A stretch of 36,216 bases of DNA from CAYXZQ01 sp964469935 (GCA_964469935.1 CAYXZQ010000015.1:1-36216); one strand, 5' to 3'; shown: positions 24,518 through 33,212, numbered from the stretch's first letter. The notes: a model not told the origin generated them from the sequence alone. Program-made: numbers and translations.

Positions 24518-25846
24518 ATGGCAGAAAAGATTCTCCAGGGCAAGAAATACTTCTTCTTTCTGGCCCTTTACTTCTCAGATGTGCTCATGTATTTCCTCTC
24601 TGTCCTCATATCGACATCCATATTCCTCATAGACCTTTCCGACCCTATATATGCCAGGTTTTTCCTGTTCACCCTGCTCATACTCATCATCAATTATTCT
24701 GCCTATAAGCTGTACAAGGACAAGAGGACGCTCTTCGACGACAACGACTTCATGGGGATACTGTATTCAGTGTTCATCACCTATTTCGTCGACCTGGTAT
24801 TCCTTCTCATGTTCGATCCCAGGGACGTCTGGCTTTATCTGACGATATCCGTCACACTCCTGGTGGCATTGGTCTTCACGTCTCTTGGCAGGTACATCCT
24901 CTACGGTCTCATCCATTTCTTCAGGAAGCTCGGCCATGACAGGAAGAAGGTCCTGTTCTACGGAAGCGACAACCGCGACCTTGTGGAAAAGATACACGAG
25001 AATGAATCCCTCGGATATGAGCTAATCGGTTCGACAGACAGCCTGGCTGAGCTGAAGAAGAAGCTCAAAGATGCAGACATTGTCTTTCTCACAAAGGAAC
25101 ATATTGACGATAATCTTCTCAACATCATAATCGAGAATGACCATATCAACTGGAAGATAGTCTCGTCCGTGCTCAACCTCGTCATAGACCCTGTGGCTTT
25201 CGATGAGTTCAAGGATTATCCTATAATAAATATCTCTGCCTCAAGGATCGGGCTGAGGTACAGGCTCATCAAGAGAGGGATGGACCTCCTCCTGTCAGGC
25301 ATCGCTCTGGTGATACTTGCAGTGCCATTCCTGGTTATAGCTGTGATTATCAAGCTTACCATGCCGGGCCCCGTGTTCTTCAGGCATGAGAGGCTCGGAA
25401 GGGATCTCAAGCCCTTCAGGCTGTACAAGTTCCGCTCGATGGTAGTAGGTGCTGACAACAAGAAAAAGGAGCTCGACAGCGAGGTGGAGGGCCTCTTCAA
25501 GCTCAAGAACGATCCCCGAGTCACGAAATTCGGCAAGTTCCTGAGGAGGACCTGCATAGACGAGCTGCCCCAGCTCTTCAATATATTCCTGGGTGACATG
25601 GCGATTGTCGGCCCGAGGCCCCATCTCCAGATCGAGCTTGAGAACTTCAGGGGCTGGCGCATGGCGAGGTTCAAGGTAAAGCCAGGGCTTACAGGCCTCT
25701 GGCAGGTGAGCGGCAGGCACGAGGTTAATTTCGACAAGGCTGTGCTCTACGACATCTATTATATCAAGCACATGTCATTCTTCCTGGATGTCTCGATAAT
25801 ACTCAAGACAATCCCTTCGATAATCACCAGCAGAGGACGGTATTGA
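24518..25846 (+). CDS. Polyprenyl-phosphate sugar-1-phosphate transferase (initiating enzyme)
   Basis: 442 aa. The N-terminal half has four membrane helices and a nucleotide-binding-like middle domain (KKVLFYGSDNRDLVEKI). The C-terminal half is the bacterial sugar transferase domain: KRGMDLLLSGIAL re-entrant helix (about 250), PGPVFFRHERLGRDLKPFRLYKFRSM, then RRTCIDELPQLFNIFLGDMAIVGPRP and KPGLTGLWQVSGR. This is the WbaP/WcaJ/EpsB type, which moves a sugar phosphate from a nucleotide sugar onto a polyprenyl phosphate, starting the repeat unit. In bacteria such proteins are next to exosortases in EPS loci. Its own TATA box lies in the end of the upstream gene. Confidence 0.9.
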   Translation: MAEKILQGKKYFFFLALYFSDVLMYFLSVLISTSIFLIDLSDPIYARFFLFTLLILIINYSAYKLYKDKRTLFDDNDFMGILYSVFITYFVDLVFLLMFDPRDVWLYLTISVTLLVALVFTSLGRYILYGLIHFFRKLGHDRKKVLFYGSDNRDLVEKIHENESLGYELIGSTDSLAELKKKLKDADIVFLTKEHIDDNLLNIIIENDHINWKIVSSVLNLVIDPVAFDEFKDYPIINISASRIGLRYRLIKRGMDLLLSGIALVILAVPFLVIAVIIKLTMPGPVFFRHERLGRDLKPFRLYKFRSMVVGADNKKKELDSEVEGLFKLKNDPRVTKFGKFLRRTCIDELPQLFNIFLGDMAIVGPRPHLQIELENFRGWRMARFKVKPGLTGLWQVSGRHEVNFDKAVLYDIYYIKHMSFFLDVSIILKTIPSIITSRGRY

Positions 25847-26179
25847 CTGCCGGTACAGCAAACCATGTTGTTTTCGTAACCACCCTGTCTATAAGTACAT
25901 TTTTCTGGGATGTTTAAGAATTCACTCGGCGGTTAAAGGCCGGGCTTGAACAAAAAGGAAAGTTTTATATATGCGTATATCTATCATGTTTAACATAACT
26001 GTATAGCAATAATGGGGAGTAACAATTTTAACAGGGAATGACAGATTTTAATCATTTTTAATCACTCATATGAAGTAAATTAAACCGAAAACTTTATATA
26101 TGGGTTTGTTTTACCAGGCTCAAATCACAAGATTTTACTGGTAATTCAGGGAGTAATTACCTAAAGGGGGTATGTGAAA
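25847..26179 (+). promoter_or_regulatory. Intergenic region with duplicated promoter elements and inverted repeats
   Basis: No gene seen in these 333 bp. Two near-identical promoter blocks are present: TTTATATATG at 25964-25973 and 26093-26102, 129 bp apart, each after GAAA plus two bases. Downstream of the second are TTACCAG (26111-26117) paired with CTGGTAA (26138-26144), and GGTAATT (26140-26146) paired with AATTACC (26155-26161). The two pairings share GGTAA, so they exclude one another. The run AAAGGGGG (26163-26170) is a ribosome-binding site 9 nt before the ATG at 26180. The transcript from the nearer box would have a leader of about 57 nt. Confidence 0.55.
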
Positions 26180-26833
26180 ATGAAAAAGATCACAGTATTA
26201 GTCATATTAATATTAGTCGCAGCATCCTTCCTGCTTTATTTGAACAGGATAGGCAATGCTCAGGACAATGTCAGCTTCACTGTCCAGCCGGACAATGTGG
26301 CTTTTTCTGCGCCTGAACCGACTGGTGACCAGGAGAATTCCAGCCAGGGCACGACTGTCCAGCAGCAGGACGATTCTACAGGGACATCTGATGATGACCA
26401 GTCGCCAGAGCCGACAAAGGCAGTGTACAGCGATGTCTCCTATTATTATGATGGCAACACAATGGCAATCAAGGGCGTTGTTTCTGATCTTCTGACAGGC
26501 GACCCTGTTCAGGGGCTTACTGTCGTGGAATTCTGCAATGACAAGGTGATAAATGACAATGCCGATGTCACTGCAGCTGACGGAAGCTTTGACTTCGATG
26601 TGAGCGGAAAATGCGCAAACGGCCAGGAGCATAAGGTCATGGTCGAATACGAAGGCATACAGTCATTCACAGACAATGTGGTCCTCATGAGAAAGCCAGT
26701 CAAAAGGGTCTCAGGAGGAAGCAGCATACTGAGCGCAGCTCCTTCGACAGGCGTGCCTGAGTTCTCAACGTTGACTCTTGCTATAGTCATACTTGGCGGC
26801 AGCCTCGGACTAGCAATCCTCAGGAAGGATTGA
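26180..26833 (+). CDS. Secreted protein with PEF-type C-terminal sorting signal; likely archaeosortase substrate
   Basis: 217 aa from ATG 26180, which has a purine-rich ribosome-binding site (AAAGGGGG) 9 nt upstream; an in-frame GTG at 26174 is less well placed. A signal peptide (about 1-27) is followed by an acidic Gln/Ser/Thr-rich linker (about 30-80). A compact beta domain comes next (about 82-170) with VVSDLLTGDPVQGLTVVEFCNDKVI, like a carboxypeptidase-regulatory or transthyretin-like fold, and two cysteines. The last 30 residues are a sorting tail: GVPEF, a hydrophobic helix (STLTLAIVILGGSLGLAIL) and the basic end RKD. That matches the PEF-CTERM pattern recognised by archaeosortases. The gene follows the archaeosortase and sugar transferase genes. 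Cleavage near VPEF and joining to lipid or glycan are inferred. Confidence 0.85.
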   Translation: MKKITVLVILILVAASFLLYLNRIGNAQDNVSFTVQPDNVAFSAPEPTGDQENSSQGTTVQQQDDSTGTSDDDQSPEPTKAVYSDVSYYYDGNTMAIKGVVSDLLTGDPVQGLTVVEFCNDKVINDNADVTAADGSFDFDVSGKCANGQEHKVMVEYEGIQSFTDNVVLMRKPVKRVSGGSSILSAAPSTGVPEFSTLTLAIVILGGSLGLAILRKD

Positions 26834-26870
26834 TTTTTTATTTCATTATCATTGTGTTAAAAAAAAACAG
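26834..26870 (+). terminator. Weak T-rich terminator between two surface-protein genes
   Basis: TTTTTTATTTC directly after the stop at 26833 could end transcription in part. The next gene has a strong ribosome-binding site but no clear TATA box, so some readthrough is expected. Confidence 0.35.
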
Positions 26871-26873
26871 GAT

Positions 26874-26879
26874 GGAGGT
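26874..26879 (+). promoter_or_regulatory. Strong Shine-Dalgarno site (GGAGGT)
   Basis: GGAGGT 7 nt before the ATG at 26887 decides the start of the 1004-aa protein over upstream in-frame ATGs at 26830 and 26872. Confidence 0.75.
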
Positions 26880-26886
26880 ATCCACC

Positions 26887-29800
26887 ATGAAAAATATTGA
26901 TTCGAAATCCACAACGTGGATCGCAAGGAAAGCTGTGCTTACAATCGTCATGTTGATGATAGTATCGCTCAGCATAAGCAGCGTGCTGGCAGCCGACTGG
27001 GGTTTTGGCGACTGGCAGTACAGGAAAGAGATTGTTATTGATCATACTAAGGTTGACAGCGATCTGAATGATTTTCCGGTCTTGGTAGACCTGACTGATT
27101 CAGATCTCACTGCCAATGCGCAGGCGAACGGGGATGATATCCTTTTCACTGCTTCTGACGGAACGACCCAGCTTGATCATGAGGTAGAGTCCTTTGACAG
27201 CGGCCATCTGGTCGCATGGGTAAAGACTGACGTGTCATCATCAAGCGATACAGTATTATATATGTACTACGGCAATCCGTCAGCATCAAGCCAGGAGAAC
27301 CCGGAAGCAGTATGGGATTCAGACTATCTTGCAGTAGACCATTTTGCCCAGACATCGGGTCCTGTCCTGGATTCGACATCAAACGGCAATGACGGTGCTG
27401 CGACAGCTGGTGTCGACCAGAATGCAGCAGGCAAGATCGGCAACGGCTACAGCTTCGACGGTTCTGACGGCAGGATCGTATTCCCGCAGATATACAGCAG
27501 CGAGCCTGCATTCACGTTTGAAGCCTGGGTCGATTCCAATGACAAGCAGGGATACCTTATCTCGCAGAGGGATGCTTATAAGATTGGTCCGTTCATACAG
27601 TTCTACAACGGAGATGATACCTTCCAGCTGTACGTCGACAATGCTTATATATCTGTTCCTTCGACAACAGATTCATGGCATTATGTAGTCGGTACGTTCG
27701 GAAGCGGCATCGCCAGGCTCTATGTGGATGACGATGCTCCCGCAAGCGCCTCGACTACCCTGACCTGGCCCGGTCTGAACACATATTTCGGTGACAGGGT
27801 GGCTCTCAACAGGGCACTGTCAGGCTCGATGGATGAGGTCAGGCTTTCTGATGTTGCAAGGAGTTCTGGTTACGTGCTCACTTCATACAACAACCAGAAC
27901 GACCCTTCATCATTCTACGATGTAGGTGTACAGGAGGAGAATTCAGCACCGCCTGCAAATTCGCAGCCGGCAATAACGAACGAGTCTCCTGCAGACAGCT
28001 CAACAGGTGCAAGCCTGAATCCTACGCTCAGTGCAGATATCGCAGATGCTGACGGAGATTCGGTTGACTGGGCAGTTGAGCTCTTCAATGGAGCTACATG
28101 GGATGTCCTTGATTCAGGCACAGAGGCAGACGGAGTTGTAACTGTCAGCGTTCCCACAACCACGGTTACGAGCTACAGCACAGCTTACCAGTGGAGGGTA
28201 ACTGCGACTGATCCATCAGGAAGCGGCATGACGACAACAGAGACATACAGCTTCACGACGATGAATGATCCTTCGTCAAACCAGCCTCCTGTGATAGACA
28301 GGCCTTCACCTTCTGACGATTCAGTAGGCATATCACGTGAGCCTTATCTTGAGGCAAGGATTACAGACCCTGAAGGGGATGAGTTCGACTGGACAGTTGA
28401 GTTCTACTCAGGTGGCAACTGGAATCTGCTGAACTCAGGTCACGAGAGATCACAAGGCACCTGGGTTTACGGACTTGCAGACGATGCTTCAAGCTACAAC
28501 ACAGTTTACCAGTGGAGGGTCACTGCAACCGACACGGGAAGCGGCGAGACCACGACAGAGACCTACAGCTTCAGGACAAGGACATCTGCCATGCTTTCGC
28601 TCAAGTGGACGCAGAGCGTTCCGAACACAAACAAGGAGATATTCCCTGTAATGGGGGACATCAACAATGACGGTGTCGAGGACATAGTCTTTAACAGCGG
28701 CGACCAGATCTATGCCCTGAACGGCAAGACTGGAGCGATCGAATGGAGCGCAGGCGGAAGCCACGGAAAGGTACCCGAGCTGGTTGACATCAACGGCGAC
28801 GGAGTGCCTGAAGTGCTCTATGCAGTCTCTGGTCCTTATGTCAGGGCCCTTGACGGCAACGGCCACACGATCTGGACCAGCGACAGGCTAAGCGGCGACG
28901 GTTTCCCGATAACGCCTATTGCTGCTGCAGATGTCGACGGTGACGGCTATCCTGAGATTTTTGTCGCAACAGAGGACACTTATCCTACGCCGTACGACGG
29001 CAATATCAACGACTACGACGGTGCGATAACCAAGCTTGACCACAACGGCCACATCCTGGCATCCTCATGGCTCCTTCACCCCTGCTGGGGCGGAATATCC
29101 CTGGGAGATGTGCAGCATGACGGCAACATCGATGTCTATGTCGGTGACAGGAGGGACGGTTCCATTGGCAACCTCCCTGCAACAGGGGTCACAGCTTATG
29201 ACGGCAGGACACTGCAGCTGCTCTGGGAAAGAAAAGATATCCACAGCAGCAGCCCGATTCCAGTGCTATCAGACGTCACGGGCAATTCCGACCTTGAGGT
29301 CGTCGCAGGCATGATAGTCAGCAACGGTCCGATGGTGCTCAATGCCCTTACCGGTGAGAACATCTACGACTGGAGCCACGAGCACATATCACAGCACGGC
29401 GAAGGGACTGTCTATGACATAGACGGCGACGGTGACAAGGAAGTGCTGCTCTCGACAGGTTATCCTGAGTACAATGCACCGGCTGACTTTGTGGTTGTCG
29501 ACCTTGTTACGGGCGAAATCAAGTTCAGGCCCACATTCGACATACACGAGGCATGGCCCCCGTCAGTAGGCGACGTCAACAATGATGGCAAGATGGAGAT
29601 CCTAGCAACCATGGGTGACCAGGGAAGCAGCAGGAACTCACCTCTGCTCATCTACGACGACAACTACAACCCGATAGAGAGGATCGACCAGACAATAGGT
29701 CAGATAATCTCAGCCAAGATGTTCGATGTCGACGGTGACGGGCTTTACGAGCTCGTGCTTTCAGGACACAAGGGCGGAATTGTTGTCTATGACACCAATA

Positions 29801-29901
29801 CTCCTGTCCCGAACCCAAGGCCGAGATGGGAGGTCCAGAGGTACAGCGAGCAGAGAGAGAACGTGCCTGAGTTCGTTCCGACGCCCGTAGGTCATGCATA
29901 A
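26887..29901 (+). CDS. Large secreted DUF2341/LamG/Ig-like/FG-GAP propeller protein
   Basis: 1004 aa. A signal peptide (about 14-35, ending SVLAA) is followed by a DUF2341 domain (about 37-130, WQYRKEIVIDHTKV...VLYMYYGNPSA) and a concanavalin/LamG-like domain (about 150-325, FEAWVDSNDKQGYLI). Two Ig-like repeats, each ending YQWRVTATD, span about 355-570. A propeller of FG-GAP/VCBS-type blades carries calcium-binding-like DxDGDG or DINNDGVED motifs (about 585-960). The set is typical of proteins that bind glycans or other cells outside. The C-terminus reads RENVPEFVPTPVGHA: it has VPEF but no hydrophobic helix or basic end after it. It could be a released partner or a remnant of a sorting-tail protein. 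Confidence 0.88.
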   Translation: MKNIDSKSTTWIARKAVLTIVMLMIVSLSISSVLAADWGFGDWQYRKEIVIDHTKVDSDLNDFPVLVDLTDSDLTANAQANGDDILFTASDGTTQLDHEVESFDSGHLVAWVKTDVSSSSDTVLYMYYGNPSASSQENPEAVWDSDYLAVDHFAQTSGPVLDSTSNGNDGAATAGVDQNAAGKIGNGYSFDGSDGRIVFPQIYSSEPAFTFEAWVDSNDKQGYLISQRDAYKIGPFIQFYNGDDTFQLYVDNAYISVPSTTDSWHYVVGTFGSGIARLYVDDDAPASASTTLTWPGLNTYFGDRVALNRALSGSMDEVRLSDVARSSGYVLTSYNNQNDPSSFYDVGVQEENSAPPANSQPAITNESPADSSTGASLNPTLSADIADADGDSVDWAVELFNGATWDVLDSGTEADGVVTVSVPTTTVTSYSTAYQWRVTATDPSGSGMTTTETYSFTTMNDPSSNQPPVIDRPSPSDDSVGISREPYLEARITDPEGDEFDWTVEFYSGGNWNLLNSGHERSQGTWVYGLADDASSYNTVYQWRVTATDTGSGETTTETYSFRTRTSAMLSLKWTQSVPNTNKEIFPVMGDINNDGVEDIVFNSGDQIYALNGKTGAIEWSAGGSHGKVPELVDINGDGVPEVLYAVSGPYVRALDGNGHTIWTSDRLSGDGFPITPIAAADVDGDGYPEIFVATEDTYPTPYDGNINDYDGAITKLDHNGHILASSWLLHPCWGGISLGDVQHDGNIDVYVGDRRDGSIGNLPATGVTAYDGRTLQLLWERKDIHSSSPIPVLSDVTGNSDLEVVAGMIVSNGPMVLNALTGENIYDWSHEHISQHGEGTVYDIDGDGDKEVLLSTGYPEYNAPADFVVVDLVTGEIKFRPTFDIHEAWPPSVGDVNNDGKMEILATMGDQGSSRNSPLLIYDDNYNPIERIDQTIGQIISAKMFDVDGDGLYELVLSGHKGGIVVYDTNTPVPNPRPRWEVQRYSEQRENVPEFVPTPVGHA

Positions 29902-29926
29902 GCGTGCATTTTTTTCTTTTTTTTAA
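29894..29926 (+). terminator. Hairpin and poly-T terminator
   Basis: ATGCA (29894-29898) can pair with TGCAT (29905-29909), followed by a 16-nt T-rich run with a single C. The stem overlaps the stop codon. It ends the surface-protein transcript. Confidence 0.6.
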
Positions 29927-29999
29927 CTTAATATATTCTGCTTCTGAAGCCTGATTTCTCATTCCAGTTCCTTTCCAGATATGCTGGATTACATATAAA

Positions 30000-30007
30000 T
30001 TTATAAA
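30000..30007 (+). promoter_or_regulatory. TATA box of the VanZ-like gene
   Basis: TTTATAAA, centred 26-27 bp before the ATG at 30030, within ACATATAAATTTATAAAC. Leaderless. Confidence 0.6.
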
Positions 30008-30029
30008 CAACATCTGAGCCTGCAGATGG

Positions 30030-30410
30030 ATGCAGAAAAAGATGCTGGTTTTCATACTTATACTTTATTCCGTAGCCATGTTCCTTCTATCCATCATCCC
30101 CCAGGTCGGTGAGATGATACCTGACCCGTACGACAAGATAGTCCACTTCGCGGGATCCTTCTTCCTGGCCTTGATAATAATGCAGCTCTTCCTGTCATAC
30201 GGTGTCCGTCACAGGCATCTGCTCCTCCTGTTTACGGTCATGGTCCTTGCAGTCATCAGCGAGGTGATCCAGATACCGATACCTGAGAGGACTTTCAGCT
30301 ATTTCGATATGCTTGCCGACCTTTCAGGCACGGTCGTATATATAATAATCAGCCTTGTCATGGGACAGAGGTCTGCCCATAGAAATATCACCGGCTCTCA
30401 TAAGCCCTGA
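30030..30410 (+). CDS. VanZ-like family membrane protein
   Basis: 126 aa with four membrane helices. DKIVHFAGSFFLALIIMQ and SEVIQIPIPERTFSYFDMLADLSGT are the conserved family motifs (DKxxHFxxF and the E-Q...R-x6-D-xxANxxG type). The family is named after the teicoplanin-linked VanZ, but most members have no known role in resistance. VanZ-like proteins are frequent next to exosortase/EPS genes in bacteria, in line with this neighbourhood. The 3' end overlaps the convergent galE-like gene by 23 bp. Confidence 0.8.
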   Translation: MQKKMLVFILILYSVAMFLLSIIPQVGEMIPDPYDKIVHFAGSFFLALIIMQLFLSYGVRHRHLLLLFTVMVLAVISEVIQIPIPERTFSYFDMLADLSGTVVYIIISLVMGQRSAHRNITGSHKP

Positions 30411-31335
30411 AAGTCGATCTTATCATGTCCTTGATGTCCTTCTCAGGCTCCCACCCGAGAATCTGTTTTGCCCTCTCGTTCGAAGCCACGAGCACGGCAG
30501 GGTCGCCCTGTCTCCTTTCCCCGTACTCAAAAGGAAGCTCTCTTCCGGTCACCTCGGAAGCGGCTTCTACAAGCTCTTTTACGCTGACACCCCTGGATGT
30601 CCCCAGGTTTACGATATGGCTTCCCTTGGTGTCCAGTGCCAGGACATGGGCCCTTATGAGGTCAGAGACGTCGATGTAGTCCCTGACGCATGTCCCGTCC
30701 CTGGTGTCGTAATCTTTGCCGAATATGACGAACTTCTCCCTCTTTTTCGTGAGGACTTCCATGATGATGGGCAGGACATTGAGGGGCTGTGGGTCCAGGT
30801 ATCCGAGCCCGGAGTCCCCTGCGACATTGAAGTACCTGAGAGATACGTAATCCATGCTGTTCAGCCTGGAATACCAGCCTATGAGCTGCTCCGATGCAAG
30901 CTTCGTATAGCCGTAGTAGTTTATCGGCTCCGTAGGATGACCCTCGTCGATGAGGTCTGAGTTGGGCATGCCGTAGACAGCGGCAGTGGAAGAGTATATC
31001 AGCTTCTTCACCCCGTGCATGGCCATCATGTCCAGGAGGCTGAGAGTCCCCCTGATGTTGTCTGAATATTTCTCCGGGTCCTTCATGGACTCTTCGACCG
31101 CCTTGTATGCAGCAATGTGTATTACTGCATCTATCCTGTTTTCAAACACCTTGCCGAGGGCTGCTTTATCCTTGAGATCACCTTCGTAGAACCTGGCTTT
31201 CGGGTCGACCAGCTTCCTCATGCCCTTAGAAAGGTTGTCTATGACGATGACGTCGTGTCCTCTGAGAATCAGTGCCTTGACGCAGGCGCTGCCGATATAA
31301 CCCGCCCCGCCTGTCACAAGGATTGTGTCCTTCAT
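30388..31335 (-). CDS. galE: UDP-glucose 4-epimerase
   Basis: 315 aa from the ATG at 31335, which overlaps the upstream stop by 4 bp; the longer frame back to 31545 adds non-family residues. An extended short-chain dehydrogenase/reductase: TGGAGYIGS nucleotide-binding loop (residues about 7-15), SSTAAVYG with the catalytic Ser/Thr, and YYGYTK with the catalytic Tyr and Lys. SLRYFNVAG and the C-terminal GERRQGDPAVLVASNERA match GalE closely. It interconverts UDP-glucose and UDP-galactose (or the GlcNAc forms) and so supplies donor sugars for the glycan operon. Exact substrate preference cannot be told. It is cotranscribed with the Wzz/BY-kinase-like gene. Confidence 0.9.
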   Translation of the reverse strand: MKDTILVTGGAGYIGSACVKALILRGHDVIVIDNLSKGMRKLVDPKARFYEGDLKDKAALGKVFENRIDAVIHIAAYKAVEESMKDPEKYSDNIRGTLSLLDMMAMHGVKKLIYSSTAAVYGMPNSDLIDEGHPTEPINYYGYTKLASEQLIGWYSRLNSMDYVSLRYFNVAGDSGLGYLDPQPLNVLPIIMEVLTKKREKFVIFGKDYDTRDGTCVRDYIDVSDLIRAHVLALDTKGSHIVNLGTSRGVSVKELVEAASEVTGRELPFEYGERRQGDPAVLVASNERAKQILGWEPEKDIKDMIRSTFRAYESR

Positions 31336-33173
31336 TTGCTGAAATTGACAACGACACCCATGAGATTTGCCTTTGTCTTGTCTATCGCGAACCTTGAATC
31401 TGCAGCTACCTCTTTCTTGGTCCTTGCAGTTATAACGAGCAGGACAGAATCGCTCATGGCCGACATCGCCAGGCTTTCTGGGTTCTCGAGCGATGCATTG
31501 TCGAATATTACAAAGTCGAAGTCGCTGTTCCTGAGCTTGTCGCATATCTCTCCCATCCTGTTGGTCGTCAGCAGGTTGTGGCTGAGGTCCTTCTGCTTTC
31601 CTGCAGGCAGGAGGAACAGGTTTTCCTGCTGGGTCTTCCTTATCTTTATTATCTTGTCAAGCTTGGCAGTGTCAAGTATCACGTCAGTAAGCCCGGGCTC
31701 GTCATCCTTTATCATGAATGCCCTGCTCAGTATCGGGAACCTGAGATTCGTGTCAACAAGGAGGACTTTCTTGGTGCTCTTCGCAAGGGACACTGCGAGG
31801 TTTGCGGCGACAGTGCTCTTGCCGTTCTCCCTTTTCGGGGAGACGACGGATATCAGCCTTGCGTTCTTCTCTTTTGCCGAGAAGACCAGGTTGGTCCTGA
31901 GCTTGTTTATGTCATCCCTGAACAGGGGATTGGTCTCGTACCTGATTATCTGGTATGGCGCCCTCTTGTCCCTTACCTTCCTGATCTCGCCTATGAGAGG
32001 ACCGAGCTCCCCCTCTATCTCTTTCTTGCTCTTGTAATTGTTGCTCATCGCATCCTTGAGGAATACTGCTCCGAGGCTTCCAATGATTGCTATTATTAGC
32101 CCCAAGGCGATATTGAGGGTTATGTTTGGACTTATCGGGAACCTGGGATAGGTCGCCCTCTCGATTATCTTGACATCGCCGCTGCTCTCCTGCGCGACGA
32201 TCCCTATCTCTTCCCTCCTGGAGAGAAGGTAATCATAAATCTTCTGCTTGGCAGCTATGCTCTGCTGAATGCTGTCGGAATTCGCATTGGTGGAAGAGGT
32301 CAGGTTGAGAAGCTCGCGCTGTTTTAGTGCCACCTGGTCAGAATAGATCCTTGCCTTCGAGACAGCGTCATTGTATAGGTTCTCGTCATTGGCAATCTGC
32401 TGTTTGAGGTTGTTGTAATCCGTCTGTTCCGCCGTCGTCAGGCTTGCCTTGCTCTCATATGCCTGCAGCTGCTGTGTCAGGTTCTCGAGGTCGTTCTTGT
32501 AATTGTCCTTGTACGTGTTGTAGCTTTTGACCAGGTCCTGGAGGCCCTTTATCTGGAGATTCAGGTTGTCCTGCCTGCTTGTGAAATCTCCCTGGAGCAT
32601 GTTGAGGTCGTCGATCTCCTTCTTGTACTCGTTCAGCTGCCTGGTTATGAAGTCCCTGACGCTCACCGCATCCTGCCTCTTGCTGTCGCTGGAATAGTTT
32701 ACATAGGATTTGGCGACCTTGTTCGCTACGTCCATCGCCGTTTCCGGGTCTTTCGTATCGACGATTATCTCGATGACATCCGTGTTGGTGATAGGCTGGA
32801 CATTGAGGGTGAACTGGTCTATCCCGTATTCTGCATATATAGGGGCGAGAACGCTGGTGCTCATGATTATCTCCCTCTCAGTCTCTATATCGACCCGGGG
32901 GGCAGTCGAATCGAGCACCACCGATGCCTGGTCCTGGGCAGCCACCATCACAAGGCTCCTGGCCTCGTATGTAGGAGGGATGATGTAGCTGTATACGATT
33001 ACTGCTCCGAGTATCAATATGAATATCAGAAGGCTGAATTTCCAATATCTCTTGAACATCAGCCAGTAATCCTTGATGTCTATCTCGTCATCCATCTTCA
33101 ACATAACCTGCTTCTTTAACTGCCTATTGTGATTATCTTCTATTTTTAAATCTTTGTATTTTTTATCTGTCAT
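31332..33173 (-). CDS. Wzz-type chain-length protein fused to a BY-kinase-like ATPase
   Basis: 613 aa. A cytoplasmic start is followed by membrane helix 1 (about 46-64) and an outside Wzz domain with PPTYEARSLVMV. A long coiled-coil region lies between about 170 and 310, and helix 2 at about 349-371. The C-terminal part is a ParA/MinD-like ATPase as in polysaccharide co-polymerase kinases: P-loop at about 444-455 (SPKRENGKSTVAANLA), Walker A'-like LLVDTNLRFP and FDFVIFDNAS. The P-loop is unusual (ENGKST where GEGKST is normal). The protein ends in VVVNFSK without the usual tyrosine cluster, so autophosphorylation is doubtful. It should control chain length or export together with the Wzy-like protein. 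Starts at Met24 or Met27 are also possible. Confidence 0.87.
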   Translation of the reverse strand: MTDKKYKDLKIEDNHNRQLKKQVMLKMDDEIDIKDYWLMFKRYWKFSLLIFILILGAVIVYSYIIPPTYEARSLVMVAAQDQASVVLDSTAPRVDIETEREIIMSTSVLAPIYAEYGIDQFTLNVQPITNTDVIEIIVDTKDPETAMDVANKVAKSYVNYSSDSKRQDAVSVRDFITRQLNEYKKEIDDLNMLQGDFTSRQDNLNLQIKGLQDLVKSYNTYKDNYKNDLENLTQQLQAYESKASLTTAEQTDYNNLKQQIANDENLYNDAVSKARIYSDQVALKQRELLNLTSSTNANSDSIQQSIAAKQKIYDYLLSRREEIGIVAQESSGDVKIIERATYPRFPISPNITLNIALGLIIAIIGSLGAVFLKDAMSNNYKSKKEIEGELGPLIGEIRKVRDKRAPYQIIRYETNPLFRDDINKLRTNLVFSAKEKNARLISVVSPKRENGKSTVAANLAVSLAKSTKKVLLVDTNLRFPILSRAFMIKDDEPGLTDVILDTAKLDKIIKIRKTQQENLFLLPAGKQKDLSHNLLTTNRMGEICDKLRNSDFDFVIFDNASLENPESLAMSAMSDSVLLVITARTKKEVAADSRFAIDKTKANLMGVVVNFSK

Positions 33174-33212
33174 GAGTGACGATATGGTGGGAATATGTGC
33201 GTTGTCAAAAAC

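Noticed and set aside
25986..26040. Very short open frames after the distal promoter (for example ATGGGGAGTAAC near 26013)
   Set aside because: Under ten codons, no ribosome-binding site and no recognisable feature.
30030..30410. VanZ homolog as an antibiotic-resistance gene
   Set aside because: The family is broad and the neighbourhood is surface-glycan synthesis; there are no other glycopeptide-resistance genes.
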